DNA from: Promethearchaeum sp.
GTDB lineage: Archaea; Asgardarchaeota; Lokiarchaeia; Sigyniarchaeales; Promethearchaeaceae
DNA: 33,408 bases
Assembly (NCBI GenBank): GCA_030612265.1
Contig: JAUWOE010000012.1
Coordinates: forward strand, 1-33,408
Direction: 5' to 3'
Position 1 is the stretch's first letter. Each line of letters opens with the position of its first letter. Both the position numbers and the translations under genes were made by a program. The notes under the pieces are model-generated. The model worked only from the letters and a program-made list of their open reading frames with translations. It was not told where the DNA came from and ran no database searches. Shown here in pieces: positions 14,679 to 22,858 of this stretch.

Positions 14679-15822
14679 GAGTTAATGCTCTTTTAATTAA
14701 AATTCCCGCTATTATTTCTTTAAATGTCTTCTTCTGTGGTATGTGAAGATTATCTGCTTTATGTATTTTGTCAGGGCGTAAAATTTTGGTCTTTCCGTTT
14801 TTCTGACGAACGACTACTCCTGAATTTTTAAGCATATTGTAATTTTCTAATGTTTCTTTATGATTTCCTCGACAAACTAATTGACAGTTCCCGCAAGATA
14901 GCTTTAATGATTTTATTAATCTCCACACCTTTGGATTCTCGATCATAAATTGATTTACATCTGGATCCTTTAGATAAGTCTTTGTCTTAAATCCTCCATC
15001 TTCACCATCAACCAAGAAGTTTGGTTTGAATCTAAATGCTTTTGAGAGTGTATTGATTGTTTCTTTTTCATTTTTCGGAAACTCATACCTTGCAGGAGAC
15101 CATGTGGACCACTCCTTCGTTTTATCTAAGCCAGAATATCCTCCACAAACAATTTCACATCTTAAGACATCATTCCGTTTAGAATAACTGAACGTTTTAT
15201 CTCCCAAATTCACTTGAATTTCTTCATTTTTATCAAACATTCTAAAAGCACATACATTAACACATATTTTACATTTATCGCAGAAATTTTCTTCATCTGG
15301 AATGGGTTTAGTTGGTTGTAATTCAGCGGATGTAGTAAGTCCACCTAACAAGAAAGCCGTTCCAAAATTTTTTAAGCCAATGACTCCTGACCATCCAAAA
15401 GACCCTACTCCCGAACTTGCTGCGAGATATTTTAATGAAATATCGGGAAATGGAATCAATATACCCTTTATATCAAAATTTCGATAATTGAAATTTGTGA
15501 AAATTTCTTTGGCATCAAATCCTTTACTTCTCAGGAATTTTGCAATTTTTGAAGCTAGTTTGTAACACTTTATGATTGTTCCAAAATTATCAATCTCATG
15601 GTCAGAACGGGCATTAACATTCGCCTTGCTTAAATATCTTCGTATAATCTGTCTATCCAAAGGAAGGGAAAAAACAATTGCTGATTTCGCATTTGGTAAA
15701 TGATAGGTGAGGTCTGTACTCGGAGGACCATTCTTTAAAGTTTCTAAAGTAGCAACCCCAATTTTTAAAACTCCCGCATCTTTAGCGATTTCTGATATTT
15801 CTTCAAATGGAAAAATATATAA
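14662..15822 (-). CDS. QueG-like (COG1600) double 4Fe-4S protein; 5' end lacks a normal start
   Basis: Related to epoxyqueuosine reductase and similar cobalamin/Fe-S proteins. The segment SGVGSFGWSGVIGLKNFGTA corresponds to the QueG SGLGWxGKN region. Ferredoxin motif CDKCKICVNVCAF and the later CGNCQLVC, with other cysteines between, would bind two 4Fe-4S clusters. The first normal start codon is a TTG (15660), but the same frame remains open upstream to a TGA (15823-15825) and encodes clear family sequence: EEISEIAKDAGVLKIGVATL, then DLTYHLPNAKSAIVFSLPL. It contains no ATG, GTG or TTG. A GTG at 15826, five bases after hisS, would enter this frame if the five-A run at 15811-15815 were one base shorter. 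It probably forms an operon with hisS. A tRNA-modification role is plausible; other reductases share the fold. Confidence 0.75.
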   Translation of the reverse strand, partial: LYIFPFEEISEIAKDAGVLKIGVATLETLKNGPPSTDLTYHLPNAKSAIVFSLPLDRQIIRRYLSKANVNARSDHEIDNFGTIIKCYKLASKIAKFLRSKGFDAKEIFTNFNYRNFDIKGILIPFPDISLKYLAASSGVGSFGWSGVIGLKNFGTAFLLGGLTTSAELQPTKPIPDEENFCDKCKICVNVCAFRMFDKNEEIQVNLGDKTFSYSKRNDVLRCEIVCGGYSGLDKTKEWSTWSPARYEFPKNEKETINTLSKAFRFKPNFLVDGEDGGFKTKTYLKDPDVNQFMIENPKVWRLIKSLKLSCGNCQLVCRGNHKETLENYNMLKNSGVVVRQKNGKTKILRPDKIHKADNLHIPQKKTFKEIIAGILIKRALTQKKNS

Positions 15823-15831
15823 TCACTTGGT

Positions 15832-17259
15832 CTATTTGCTTTTTTTTTTATATTGCTTGATATCATTAATAACATCTTTTAGACTTATCTCTTCATATTG
15901 CTCTTTGGTTATAAAATTCTTTAATGTAAATTTGCCAGATTCTAACTCTCTTGGCCCAATAAATAATAGAAAGGGGATCTTCAAACGATCAACTAATGAA
16001 CTTACATTCTTAAATGAGCGGTTATTGATGTCAATCTCTACTGAGAGATCGGATTTGCGCAATTTTTGTGCAATCTTCTGCCCAAATTTACGTGTAGTTG
16101 CTTTAGTACCGATAAATACATCTGCACGTGGGAGATCTTCTTTAATTGTGCCTTGATTTTCTAAAGCAATTAGCAATCGCTCAAATCCAAATGAAAAACC
16201 CAGTGCTGGTGTGTTTTCTCCTCCAAATTCCTTAACCAAACTATTATAGCGACCACCTCCACAAACCTGCTTAGTATCGCCAAGAGAAGGAACATCTATC
16301 TCAAAAACTGTATTGGTATAGTAATCTAATCCTCTCGAAATCCCATAATCAAGAACATACTTTTTTACCCCGGCAGCTTCTATTAATTCACAAACCTCGG
16401 ATAATCTTGAATTTTTAATTAATTCTAACATCTCTGGTTCGGATTTGAATAGTTTCTGCAATTCTTTTGTAACTTTAGAGGGGGTTCCAACTAAGTGTAA
16501 AAAGGATTCCAATTTCTCAATTATCTCCCGATTTGTCCCCAAATCATTCATAGATGCATAATAATCATCAATATAATCTTGTTCATTAAAATCTGGAATT
16601 GCTCCAATTTCTCCCTTTCGTAAAGAACTGGTAATCCGATCGATTATCCCAAAAATTTTATTTTGAGCATCGGTTTCCAAATTGTTAAGTTGTAAATAAG
16701 TTCTTAAAATAGTTAAATCGCTAATTCTAAGTAAATAATCTTTAATCTCTAATTTTTTCATAAGTTCAATGGCAACTATTAACATTTCGGCATCGGCTGC
16801 TGGTGTATCTGCCCCGAAAATCTCTATCCCCGCTTGTGTAAATTGTCGATATCTTCCTTTTTTTGGTTCATCATACCTATAGCACGGACCAATATAGAAT
16901 AATTTCTGGGGTTTAGGTCTATACATCAATTCGGTTGAATTATAACAACGCACTAGTGAAGCAGTAAACTCTGGGCGAAGTGCATATAGTGGGGGATTTT
17001 CCTCAGCACGGTGTTTTGGGGGATCATAAAAAGTAAAAATATCATTAATTATTTTTTCACCAGAGCGCACTTTGTACAACTCGAAAAAATCATACATAGG
17101 TATTTCAATTTGCTCTAAACCGAATTTTTTAAAGAGATCTTCAATAATTCTGACAAGCCATCGCCTTTTTTCCATTTCTTCTGGAAAGAAGTCAATAGTT
17201 CCAGATGGTTTCTGAAGATTTAATTTCTGTTTTTTCCGTTTTTGAGGTTTCTCATCCAT
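15832..17259 (-). CDS. hisS: Histidyl-tRNA synthetase
   Basis: Class II synthetase that charges tRNA-His. 475 residues. Motif 2 region CYRYDEPKKGRYRQFTQAGI (126-145), histidine-binding motif SRGLDYYTNTVFE (308-320), GGGRYNSLVKEFGG (334-347), motif 3 ALGFSFGFERLL (352-363), and a C-terminal anticodon-binding domain (about 380-470). The motif-2 loop reads YRYDEPK where bacterial enzymes have FRYERPQ; this loop contacts the acceptor end (G-1:N73). That is relevant because the tRNA-His in this window has an unusual acceptor end. The ATG at 17259 follows an AT-rich promoter region; a QueG-like gene follows five to ten bases after the stop. Confidence 0.96.
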   Translation of the reverse strand: MDEKPQKRKKQKLNLQKPSGTIDFFPEEMEKRRWLVRIIEDLFKKFGLEQIEIPMYDFFELYKVRSGEKIINDIFTFYDPPKHRAEENPPLYALRPEFTASLVRCYNSTELMYRPKPQKLFYIGPCYRYDEPKKGRYRQFTQAGIEIFGADTPAADAEMLIVAIELMKKLEIKDYLLRISDLTILRTYLQLNNLETDAQNKIFGIIDRITSSLRKGEIGAIPDFNEQDYIDDYYASMNDLGTNREIIEKLESFLHLVGTPSKVTKELQKLFKSEPEMLELIKNSRLSEVCELIEAAGVKKYVLDYGISRGLDYYTNTVFEIDVPSLGDTKQVCGGGRYNSLVKEFGGENTPALGFSFGFERLLIALENQGTIKEDLPRADVFIGTKATTRKFGQKIAQKLRKSDLSVEIDINNRSFKNVSSLVDRLKIPFLLFIGPRELESGKFTLKNFITKEQYEEISLKDVINDIKQYKKKSK

Positions 17260-17445
17260 GGTCTTTAGATATGTTCGTTAAAACAAAAATTTTTGGATTT
17301 GAGGATACGAGAATTATATTAGCAGTAGAAAAGGTTACAAAAATGTTAAATATGTATAGAATAAATAATGATTATTCAAAAAAAATCTTTAGTTTCATAA
17401 GATCTTTTGATACAATTTAAAATTATAACTGGATAAAGGATAAAA

Positions 17446-19941
17446 ATGAAAAATACTAAAAAAATATTATTTATGCTCACTGTAATCTTCACTTTGAGCT
17501 CTTGCTTTTTTGCTCTTAATTACTCTATTGATTCTAGATTAGCTTCCGTTAGTTTACAATTAATTAGAGAGAATGAAAGCATGCAAACAATGCCATTTAT
17601 CGAACCAAAATCGTCAACAGTTTCATTGGATATTGCAAACACTGCAAATATTTTGGATGGGGAGATAATAGATGTTATGATTGCTGGGACTTTAGCATAT
17701 GTTGCAGATGGATATGGTGGGCTTAGTATAGTCGACATTTCTGACGCAGCAGCGCCTACTAAAGTAGGACAATGGGATGATGGTGGATATTCATATGGAG
17801 TTCATGTTTTGGGGTCCTATGCTTACCTGGCGGATTTTGATGATGGTTTAGAGATTATTGACATTTCCGATCCGACCGTTCCCATGAAAGTAGGACAGGA
17901 CATTGATTGTAATGGTGCATACGATGTTTATGTTTCGGGGTCGTATGCTTACGTGGCGAATTTTTATATTGACTTGAAAATTATAGACATTTCTGACCCG
18001 ACCATCCCCGTTGAAGTGGGACAATTCGATGAGGATGGATCTGTACGTAGCGTTTATATATCGGGGTCGTATGCTTACTTAGCAGATTATAATGATGGGT
18101 TGAAAATTATAGACATTTCCAATCCGACCTCTCCTGTAAAAATAGGACAATTCGATGATGGTGGATCTGCAAATGACGTCTATGTTTTGGGATCATATGC
18201 TTACGTTGCGGACTGGGCTGATGGTTTGGAGATTATTGATATTTCCGACCCGACTATCCCAGCTGAAGTGGGAGAAGTCGTTGATTTTGGTTGCGCATGC
18301 GGGGTCTATGTTTCTGGGTTGTATGCTTATGTGGCGGATTTAGATGATGGTTTAGAGATTATTGATATTTCCAACCCTCTTATCCCAGCTGAAGTGGGAC
18401 AATTTGATGATGGTGCATATGTAAATTGTGTCTATGTTTCTGGGTCGTATGCTTACTTGGCGAATTTTTTTGATGGTTTCGAGATTATTGACATTTCCAA
18501 TCCGACAGCCCCAACGAGAGTTGGACAACATAATGATGGTGGACAAGCATATGGTGTCTATGTTTCTGGGTCGTATGCTTACTTGGCGGATGGTGATAAT
18601 GGCCTGGAGATTATTGACATTTCCGACCCGACTGCCCCTGTTGAAGTGGGACAAGTCGTTGATGGTGGAGAAGCACATGACGTTTATGTTTCGGGAACTT
18701 ATGTTTACTTGGCCGATAGAAATGATGGCTTGGAGATTATTGACATTTCCGACCCAACCGCCCCCGTTGAAGTGGGACAACATGATGATGGTGGAGAAGC
18801 GTACAGCGTCTATGTTGTGGGGTCATATGCTTACGTCGCGGATGGGGTTGATGGTTTGGAGATTATTGATATTTCCGATCCGACCGCTCCTGTGGAAGTG
18901 GGACAATTCAATGAAGGTGAAAATGCACGTGACGTTTATGTTTCGGGGTTCTATGCTTACGTGGCAGATTATGATGGTGGTTTCGAGATTTTTGACATCT
19001 CTGATCCAACAGTCCCCACGAGAGTGGGACAATTCGATGATGGGGGATATGCATATGGCGTATATATTTCGGGGTTGTATGCTTATGTGACTGAAAGCTA
19101 TGATGGTTTAGAGATATTCGACATTTCCGACCCGACCACCCCTGTGAAAATAGGACAATTCGATGATGGTGGAAGTGCAATGGATGTCTTTGTTTTTGGG
19201 TCGTATGTTTTCATGGCGGACTGGAGTGATGGCTTGGAGATATTGCATGTTACTGAAGTAGAACACACTATTTTAATTACAAACCCAGATAGTTCATTAG
19301 TTTGGGAGATCGGTTCTTCACAATATATCAATTGGGAATCAACTGGAAGCATTTCCACAGTTACTATCGAATTGTATAGAGACGAAGTTTTTGAAACGAC
19401 AATCGCCTCGGATGTTTCAAACGATGGTTCTTATTATTGGACACTTCCTTCGGGTCTGGATCGCGACGAGGATTATCAAATAAAAATATCCGATGCTTCT
19501 GACTCATCCGTGTATGATTATAGCAGTAATTTCGAAATTTTTCCTAAATTAATCACGGTAACAGCCCCTGATAGTTCATCATCATGGGAGATCGATTCTT
19601 CTCATTACATTGATTGGGAATCGAGCGAATACATTTCCACAGTTGATATTGAATTGTATAAAGACGAGGTTTTTAATACAACAATCGTCTCGGATCTTTC
19701 AAACGACGGCTCTTATTATTGGACACTTCCTTCGGATCTGGATAACTCCTCGAATTACCAGATAAAAATTCTCGACACTTTCGATTCATCAGTGTATGAT
19801 TACAGCGAATATTTTGAAATTTTTAACATTTCAGATAATAACGGAGGCTCTTCAATATCTGGTTTTAACCCGATTTTATTCTTGGGTGTTATGGGGGGGA
19901 TTTCGGTTATTTTAGCGCTTAAAAAACGGAAAAATATTTAA
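17446..19941 (+). CDS. LVIVD-repeat beta-propeller surface protein with KNH-like domains and sorting tail
   Basis: 831 residues, exported. Signal peptide at 4-26 (KKILFMLTVIFTLSSCFFAL). Residues about 75-604 are 13 repeats of exactly 42 residues with consensus VYVSGSYAYVADxxDGLEII, then DISDPTxPVEVGQxDDGGxA; this is the LVIVD repeat family, thought to form beta-propeller blades. Two copies of a Kre9/KNH-like domain (PF10342 type) follow: ITNPDSSLVWEIGSSQYINW...NDGSYYWTLPSGLD and its duplicate. The tail is SISGFNP, a hydrophobic stretch, then KKRKN, typical of archaeosortase-type anchoring. Probably a cell-wall or adhesion protein; ligand unknown. Ribosome site ggata, nine bases before the ATG. 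Confidence 0.92.
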   Translation: MKNTKKILFMLTVIFTLSSCFFALNYSIDSRLASVSLQLIRENESMQTMPFIEPKSSTVSLDIANTANILDGEIIDVMIAGTLAYVADGYGGLSIVDISDAAAPTKVGQWDDGGYSYGVHVLGSYAYLADFDDGLEIIDISDPTVPMKVGQDIDCNGAYDVYVSGSYAYVANFYIDLKIIDISDPTIPVEVGQFDEDGSVRSVYISGSYAYLADYNDGLKIIDISNPTSPVKIGQFDDGGSANDVYVLGSYAYVADWADGLEIIDISDPTIPAEVGEVVDFGCACGVYVSGLYAYVADLDDGLEIIDISNPLIPAEVGQFDDGAYVNCVYVSGSYAYLANFFDGFEIIDISNPTAPTRVGQHNDGGQAYGVYVSGSYAYLADGDNGLEIIDISDPTAPVEVGQVVDGGEAHDVYVSGTYVYLADRNDGLEIIDISDPTAPVEVGQHDDGGEAYSVYVVGSYAYVADGVDGLEIIDISDPTAPVEVGQFNEGENARDVYVSGFYAYVADYDGGFEIFDISDPTVPTRVGQFDDGGYAYGVYISGLYAYVTESYDGLEIFDISDPTTPVKIGQFDDGGSAMDVFVFGSYVFMADWSDGLEILHVTEVEHTILITNPDSSLVWEIGSSQYINWESTGSISTVTIELYRDEVFETTIASDVSNDGSYYWTLPSGLDRDEDYQIKISDASDSSVYDYSSNFEIFPKLITVTAPDSSSSWEIDSSHYIDWESSEYISTVDIELYKDEVFNTTIVSDLSNDGSYYWTLPSDLDNSSNYQIKILDTFDSSVYDYSEYFEIFNISDNNGGSSISGFNPILFLGVMGGISVILALKKRKNI
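17668..19255 (+). repeat. Tandem 126-bp repeats (13 units) inside the propeller gene
   Basis: Repeat starts fall at 17668, 17794, 17920 and every 126 bases to 19180, with no insertion or deletion. Units differ by substitutions but share segments such as ggtttggagattattgat and atttccgacccgac. Such arrays change copy number by recombination. Confidence 0.9.
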
Positions 19942-19953
19942 TTTTTTTTTTTT
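19942..19953 (+). terminator. Oligo-T terminator of the propeller gene
   Basis: Twelve T directly after the TAA stop. Confidence 0.55.
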
Positions 19954-20029
19954 AAATATCTATAGCATGATGAAATGAATGAAAATTTATAATAAAGAAA
20001 ACTATTTCTCTATTGGACCGAATACAATA

Positions 20030-20134
20030 ATGAAAAAATTGAATCTGCTTCTTATCATCGGTGGCAGTATCGGTGTCTTATCTGAAGTAGTATCCTATCT
20101 GATGTTTGATAGAACGTTTTGCCACTTTTCTTAA
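20030..20134 (+). pseudogene. 34-codon remnant of a membrane-protein gene (possible)
   Basis: An ATG frame reading MKKLNLLLIIGGSIGVLSEV, then VSYLMFDRTFCHFS and TAA. It looks like the first transmembrane segment of a longer protein that has lost the rest, but there is no ribosome site and it may be chance. It sits between the propeller gene and the toxin-antitoxin pair. Confidence 0.25.
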
Positions 20135-20186
20135 TTTCGGAACATTTTTTCCGTATATATAATTTTTTTCTTTCACAAAAAATCAT

Positions 20187-20198
20187 AAATATTTATAA
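20187..20198 (+). promoter_or_regulatory. TATA box of vapBC, leaderless spacing
   Basis: aaatatttataa is centred 25 bases before the ATG at 20217, which matches a leaderless transcript beginning at the start codon; no ribosome site precedes it. Confidence 0.5.
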
Positions 20199-20216
20199 TT
20201 CATTATATTTATTTGT

Positions 20217-20465
20217 ATGAAACGCGTACTATCTAGTATGATTTTCGGAAAACTAAGTAAGCGCGGTCAACTAGTCATCCCAAAACAAATCAGAGAAATG
20301 ACGAATATTGAACCTGGAGATACCATTAAATTTAGTATAAAGGCAAATCAGATAATACTAGAAAAAATTAATCCGATCGAAGAAGATTCTATAGTGGAAT
20401 TTTTAAAACAAGGCGATCCTTTTGAAAAAGACCTGGTTCAACATCTGAGAGATGAATGGGAATGA
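20217..20465 (+). CDS. vapB: AbrB/MazE-type antitoxin (VapB)
   Basis: 82 residues. A SpoVT-AbrB swapped-hairpin DNA-binding domain: GKLSKRGQLVIPKQIREMTN, then the PGDTIKFSIKANQIILEKI strand pair. A C-terminal helix (about 56-82) would neutralise the toxin. VapB proteins bind and repress their own promoter and inhibit the partner nuclease. The toxin ATG overlaps its stop codon (ATGA), so the pair is translationally coupled. Confidence 0.92.
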   Translation: MKRVLSSMIFGKLSKRGQLVIPKQIREMTNIEPGDTIKFSIKANQIILEKINPIEEDSIVEFLKQGDPFEKDLVQHLRDEWE

Positions 20466-20887
20466 AGGTAAGTTTAGATACAAATGTTTTTATTTCAATC
20501 CATAACAAAGAAGCCGATAGTTCTTCTTGTGAATTGATTTTAAATACTATCCAGAAAAACAAATGGAATAGTTTAATTTCAGTAATTAATGTCTCTGAAA
20601 TGCTCGTTGGATATTACAATCAACGAAATTTTTCTAAAGCAGATCAATTCTTACTATTAGTTCAAAATAACTATGATATTCAACCGATAAATTTACCTAT
20701 TGCTCAATTGGGGGCGAAATTTAGATCAAAGTTTAAATTAAAACTCCCTGATGCTTTAATTTTGGCTTCAGGGGTTTATAAAAAAGTGGATGTTCTCATC
20801 AGTAATGATATTGATATGCAAAAGAGTTTTCCGATTCAAGTTGTTTCAGTGAGTAAATTTATAGAACAGTATATAGAAGGAAAGTGA
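20462..20887 (+). CDS. vapC: PIN-domain toxin ribonuclease (VapC)
   Basis: 141 residues from the ATG at 20462, which overlaps the antitoxin stop; an ATG two codons upstream is also in frame. PIN acidic residues are in place: D6 (SLDTNVF), E46 (VSEML), D97 (LPDALI) and D116/D118 (SNDID). PIN toxins cleave tRNA or rRNA in an Mg2+-dependent way when freed from the antitoxin. All catalytic residues are present, so it is probably active. The radical SAM gene follows after 36 bases. Confidence 0.92.
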   Translation: MKVSLDTNVFISIHNKEADSSSCELILNTIQKNKWNSLISVINVSEMLVGYYNQRNFSKADQFLLLVQNNYDIQPINLPIAQLGAKFRSKFKLKLPDALILASGVYKKVDVLISNDIDMQKSFPIQVVSVSKFIEQYIEGK

Positions 20888-20923
20888 ATCCTACAGCCAC
20901 TTTTCGAAAAGGATAGGATGTGA

Positions 20924-21760
20924 ATGATGATGAAAATCGGATTTACAGAAGCAAAAAGCATTCTGACGAAAAGTAACATCCCCGATATCGATTATGTTGT
21001 GAATCCCTATACAGGTTGTCAACATGGTTGTATTTATTGTTATGCAGAATTTATGAAACGTTTTACCAATCACAAAGGAGATATTTGGGGAGAATTTTTA
21101 GATATTAAATCTTATCCATGGGATAAAATTAATCCTGCTAAATATAATGGAAAAAATATATTATTTAGTTCAGTAACAGATCCCTACCTTCCATTAGAAA
21201 AGAAATTTGAAAATACCCGCAAGATTTTATCTCGATTAAAAGATACAAGTGCAAATATTTCTATTCTCACCAAATCTAAATTGGTTACTCGAGATATTGA
21301 TTTGTTCACGGAATTTGAAAATATTGAAGTTGGAGTTTCTTTAAACACGTTAGATTCTGATTTTGCCCGAAAAATTGAACCAATCGCCTCACGACCTATC
21401 GATCGACTTAATGCATTGGAAAAAATTCATAAAGAGGGAATTAAGACATATGTTTTCATTTCACCAATTTTCCCGAAAATTACAGATTATCAAGAAATTA
21501 TTCAAAACTCATTAAAATTTGCTGATTACTACCGTTTTGAAAATTTAAATTTCAGACCACATAATGTAGGCAGAATATATGAAATAATCGAAAAAAATTA
21601 TCCAGATCTTCTCCCATTTTATAAATTTCTTCGTAAAGATAATTCGTATTGGGATGTTTTAAAAATTGATATTGAAAATTATTGTATAAATAAATCTATT
21701 CAATGCAAAATTGCATTCCATCATGGAGGGTTTTCAAAATCAAAAAAAAAATACCCTTAA
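20924..21760 (+). CDS. Radical SAM protein, SPL family (COG1533)
   Basis: 278 residues. The Fe-S cluster motif GCQHGCIYCYA (CxxxCxxC) follows the NPYTGC start typical of the spore-photoproduct-lyase-like (SplB/COG1533) family. Other family segments are FSSVTDPYLPLEKKFENTRK (TDPYxPxE), ILTKSKLVTRDIDL, EVGVSLNT, RKIEPIASRPIDRLNAL and FISPIFPKITD. True SPL repairs UV-damaged spore DNA, but most relatives, including archaeal ones, have no known substrate. Three ATGs in a row (20924, 20927, 20930) follow aggatgtga. The tail CINKSIQCKIAFHHGG has two cysteines that might bind metal. Lies after vapC and is probably independent of it. Confidence 0.9.
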   Translation: MMMKIGFTEAKSILTKSNIPDIDYVVNPYTGCQHGCIYCYAEFMKRFTNHKGDIWGEFLDIKSYPWDKINPAKYNGKNILFSSVTDPYLPLEKKFENTRKILSRLKDTSANISILTKSKLVTRDIDLFTEFENIEVGVSLNTLDSDFARKIEPIASRPIDRLNALEKIHKEGIKTYVFISPIFPKITDYQEIIQNSLKFADYYRFENLNFRPHNVGRIYEIIEKNYPDLLPFYKFLRKDNSYWDVLKIDIENYCINKSIQCKIAFHHGGFSKSKKKYP

Positions 21761-21815
21761 ACTAATAACATAAAAAAAAACCATAAAAAAAAAAACCAAA
21801 GAAACATAAAATTCA
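21761..21815 (-). terminator. T-rich termination zone of tRNA-His (minus strand)
   Basis: Read on the minus strand, the 3' flank of the tRNA contains runs of ten or more T (poly-A on the plus strand at about 21771-21795), as expected for archaeal termination. It may also affect the converging radical SAM transcript. Confidence 0.45.
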
Positions 21816-21816
21816 T

Positions 21817-21914
21817 AGCCGTGCGCCGGTTTGAACGACGGTCGCCGGGAATTTGCGTAATATCATTCAGAATTTACACCACAACCCGGAAGTCTACGAC
21901 TAACATACACGGCT
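21817..21914 (-). tRNA. tRNA-His (GTG) with a 28-base intron at 37/38
   Basis: Acceptor AGCCGTG/CACGGCT is seven perfect pairs; U8 A9; a short D arm GTT-AGTCGTA-GAC; anticodon stem CCGGG/CCCGG with loop TTGTGGT (anticodon GTG); variable CGAC; T arm CGTCG-TTCAAAC-CGGCG with one G-T pair. The intron (21851-21878) is bounded by a canonical bulge-helix-bulge: bulge GGT, helix TTGT/GCAA, bulge ATT, intron helix GTAA/TTAC, with cuts after GG and AT. Oddities: base -1 is A and base 73 is A (21816), so the usual G-1:C73 is not encoded; pair 1:72 is A-U; and D-loop G18 is C. No CCA is encoded. A TATA-like element (about 21926-21943) lies just upstream. Confidence 0.9.
21851..21878 (-). other. tRNA-His intron with bulge-helix-bulge splice sites
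   Basis: 28 bases, beginning TGTAAATTCT and ending ACGCAAAT. GTAA/TTAC closes the intron hairpin and TTGT/GCAA forms the four-base central helix; both three-base bulges are present. This is the standard substrate of the archaeal splicing endonuclease. Confidence 0.85.
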
Positions 21915-22129
21915 TTTTTAATAAGAGTTTATAGATATATTTTCAAATGCAACAAAAGATAAAAAATTTTTGAAAATGCCAAGAAATGAATTATGATGAG
22001 TTTTTTTTAATTAGCAAATATAGAAAGTAAAATACTTAACGATGAATTATCTAACTAATAATAAATTAAGTTAAAAAATGTTAAATTGTTAGAATTTAAT
22101 ATAAGATATTAAAAAAATGAGTTGATTAT
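21915..22129. other. AT-rich spacer with divergent promoters
   Basis: Holds the tRNA-His promoter on the minus strand (gaaaatatatctataaa) and that of the following membrane-protein gene. No coding frame seen. A weak ribosome site (gagttgat) precedes the ATG at 22130. Confidence 0.4.
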
Positions 22130-22858
22130 ATGGTAAAAATTGGTGCTTTAATCGGGGCATTATTCACAACTATTGGAGGAATATTTTTAATTATAGCAAT
22201 GGCGAAGGTATCTAGTTCAAGTGCTTCGTGGGATGGTTATCTTGGTGCTATTTCTTTAGTTGGAGGGAATGCGAATGGATTAGGAGTCGCTTCGACAATT
22301 TTGTATTATTTTGGCATTATTATTGTTCTAGGTTCAGGATTCGTATTTGTAAAAGGAAAACTGTTTTTAAAAATTGGGAGCGGTATTTTGTTTATAGGAA
22401 TAATGATGGTAATGATTGCATGGCTTATCGGAGCAGTTTTCGAACCTCTTTATAATATTGGGGGAATTATTATGTTCCTTGGAGTTTTGTTATACTTTGT
22501 TGGTTGTATTCAATTTAGGAAGCATAATATTGTGACGATATGTACTGGATTTCTTTTGTTTCTTTCCGTGCTTGTATCTCAATTAGTAGTCGGAAACATA
22601 TTGATGGCGATTTCTGGTGCTGATGATACAATTATGGAAATTCATTTTATTACCTTAATAAGCCAAATAATAATATTTATTCTCCATTCATGGATTTTTG
22701 GTTTATCAAAGAAACGGGTTGAATATTCTGATAAAGTTGAGGATACTCTTTCGGTTGAAAAAGGTCAAGCTTTTGCAAGTTATGTTCCTCAAGACATGAA
22801 TAAGAAAAAGAAAAAGGGTAAACCTTCAGAAGACGATGAAATTACTTTCACATTTTAA
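22130..22858 (+). CDS. Multi-pass membrane protein of unknown function
   Basis: 242 residues with about six hydrophobic segments: about 4-26 (IGALIGALFTTIGGIFLIIA), 56-75, 80-103, 110-126, 137-160 and 170-190. A charged cytoplasmic-type tail follows, with KKKKKGK and an acidic SEDDEIT end. It resembles the loose group of archaeal DUF996-type membrane proteins in glycine-rich helix pattern, but I would not assign it. No catalytic residues evident. An isolated gene, followed by a T-rich terminator. Confidence 0.7.
   Translation: MVKIGALIGALFTTIGGIFLIIAMAKVSSSSASWDGYLGAISLVGGNANGLGVASTILYYFGIIIVLGSGFVFVKGKLFLKIGSGILFIGIMMVMIAWLIGAVFEPLYNIGGIIMFLGVLLYFVGCIQFRKHNIVTICTGFLLFLSVLVSQLVVGNILMAISGADDTIMEIHFITLISQIIIFILHSWIFGLSKKRVEYSDKVEDTLSVEKGQAFASYVPQDMNKKKKKGKPSEDDEITFTF

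Noticed and set aside
17205-17420. 71-codon frame on the plus strand across the hisS start
   Set aside because: Its first part is antisense to hisS and the rest is AT-rich promoter sequence; no ribosome site and no protein-like pattern.
18155-19090. Long frames on both strands inside the propeller gene
   Set aside because: They are produced by the 126-base periodicity of the repeat; their translations are low-quality repeats rich in M, W and R.
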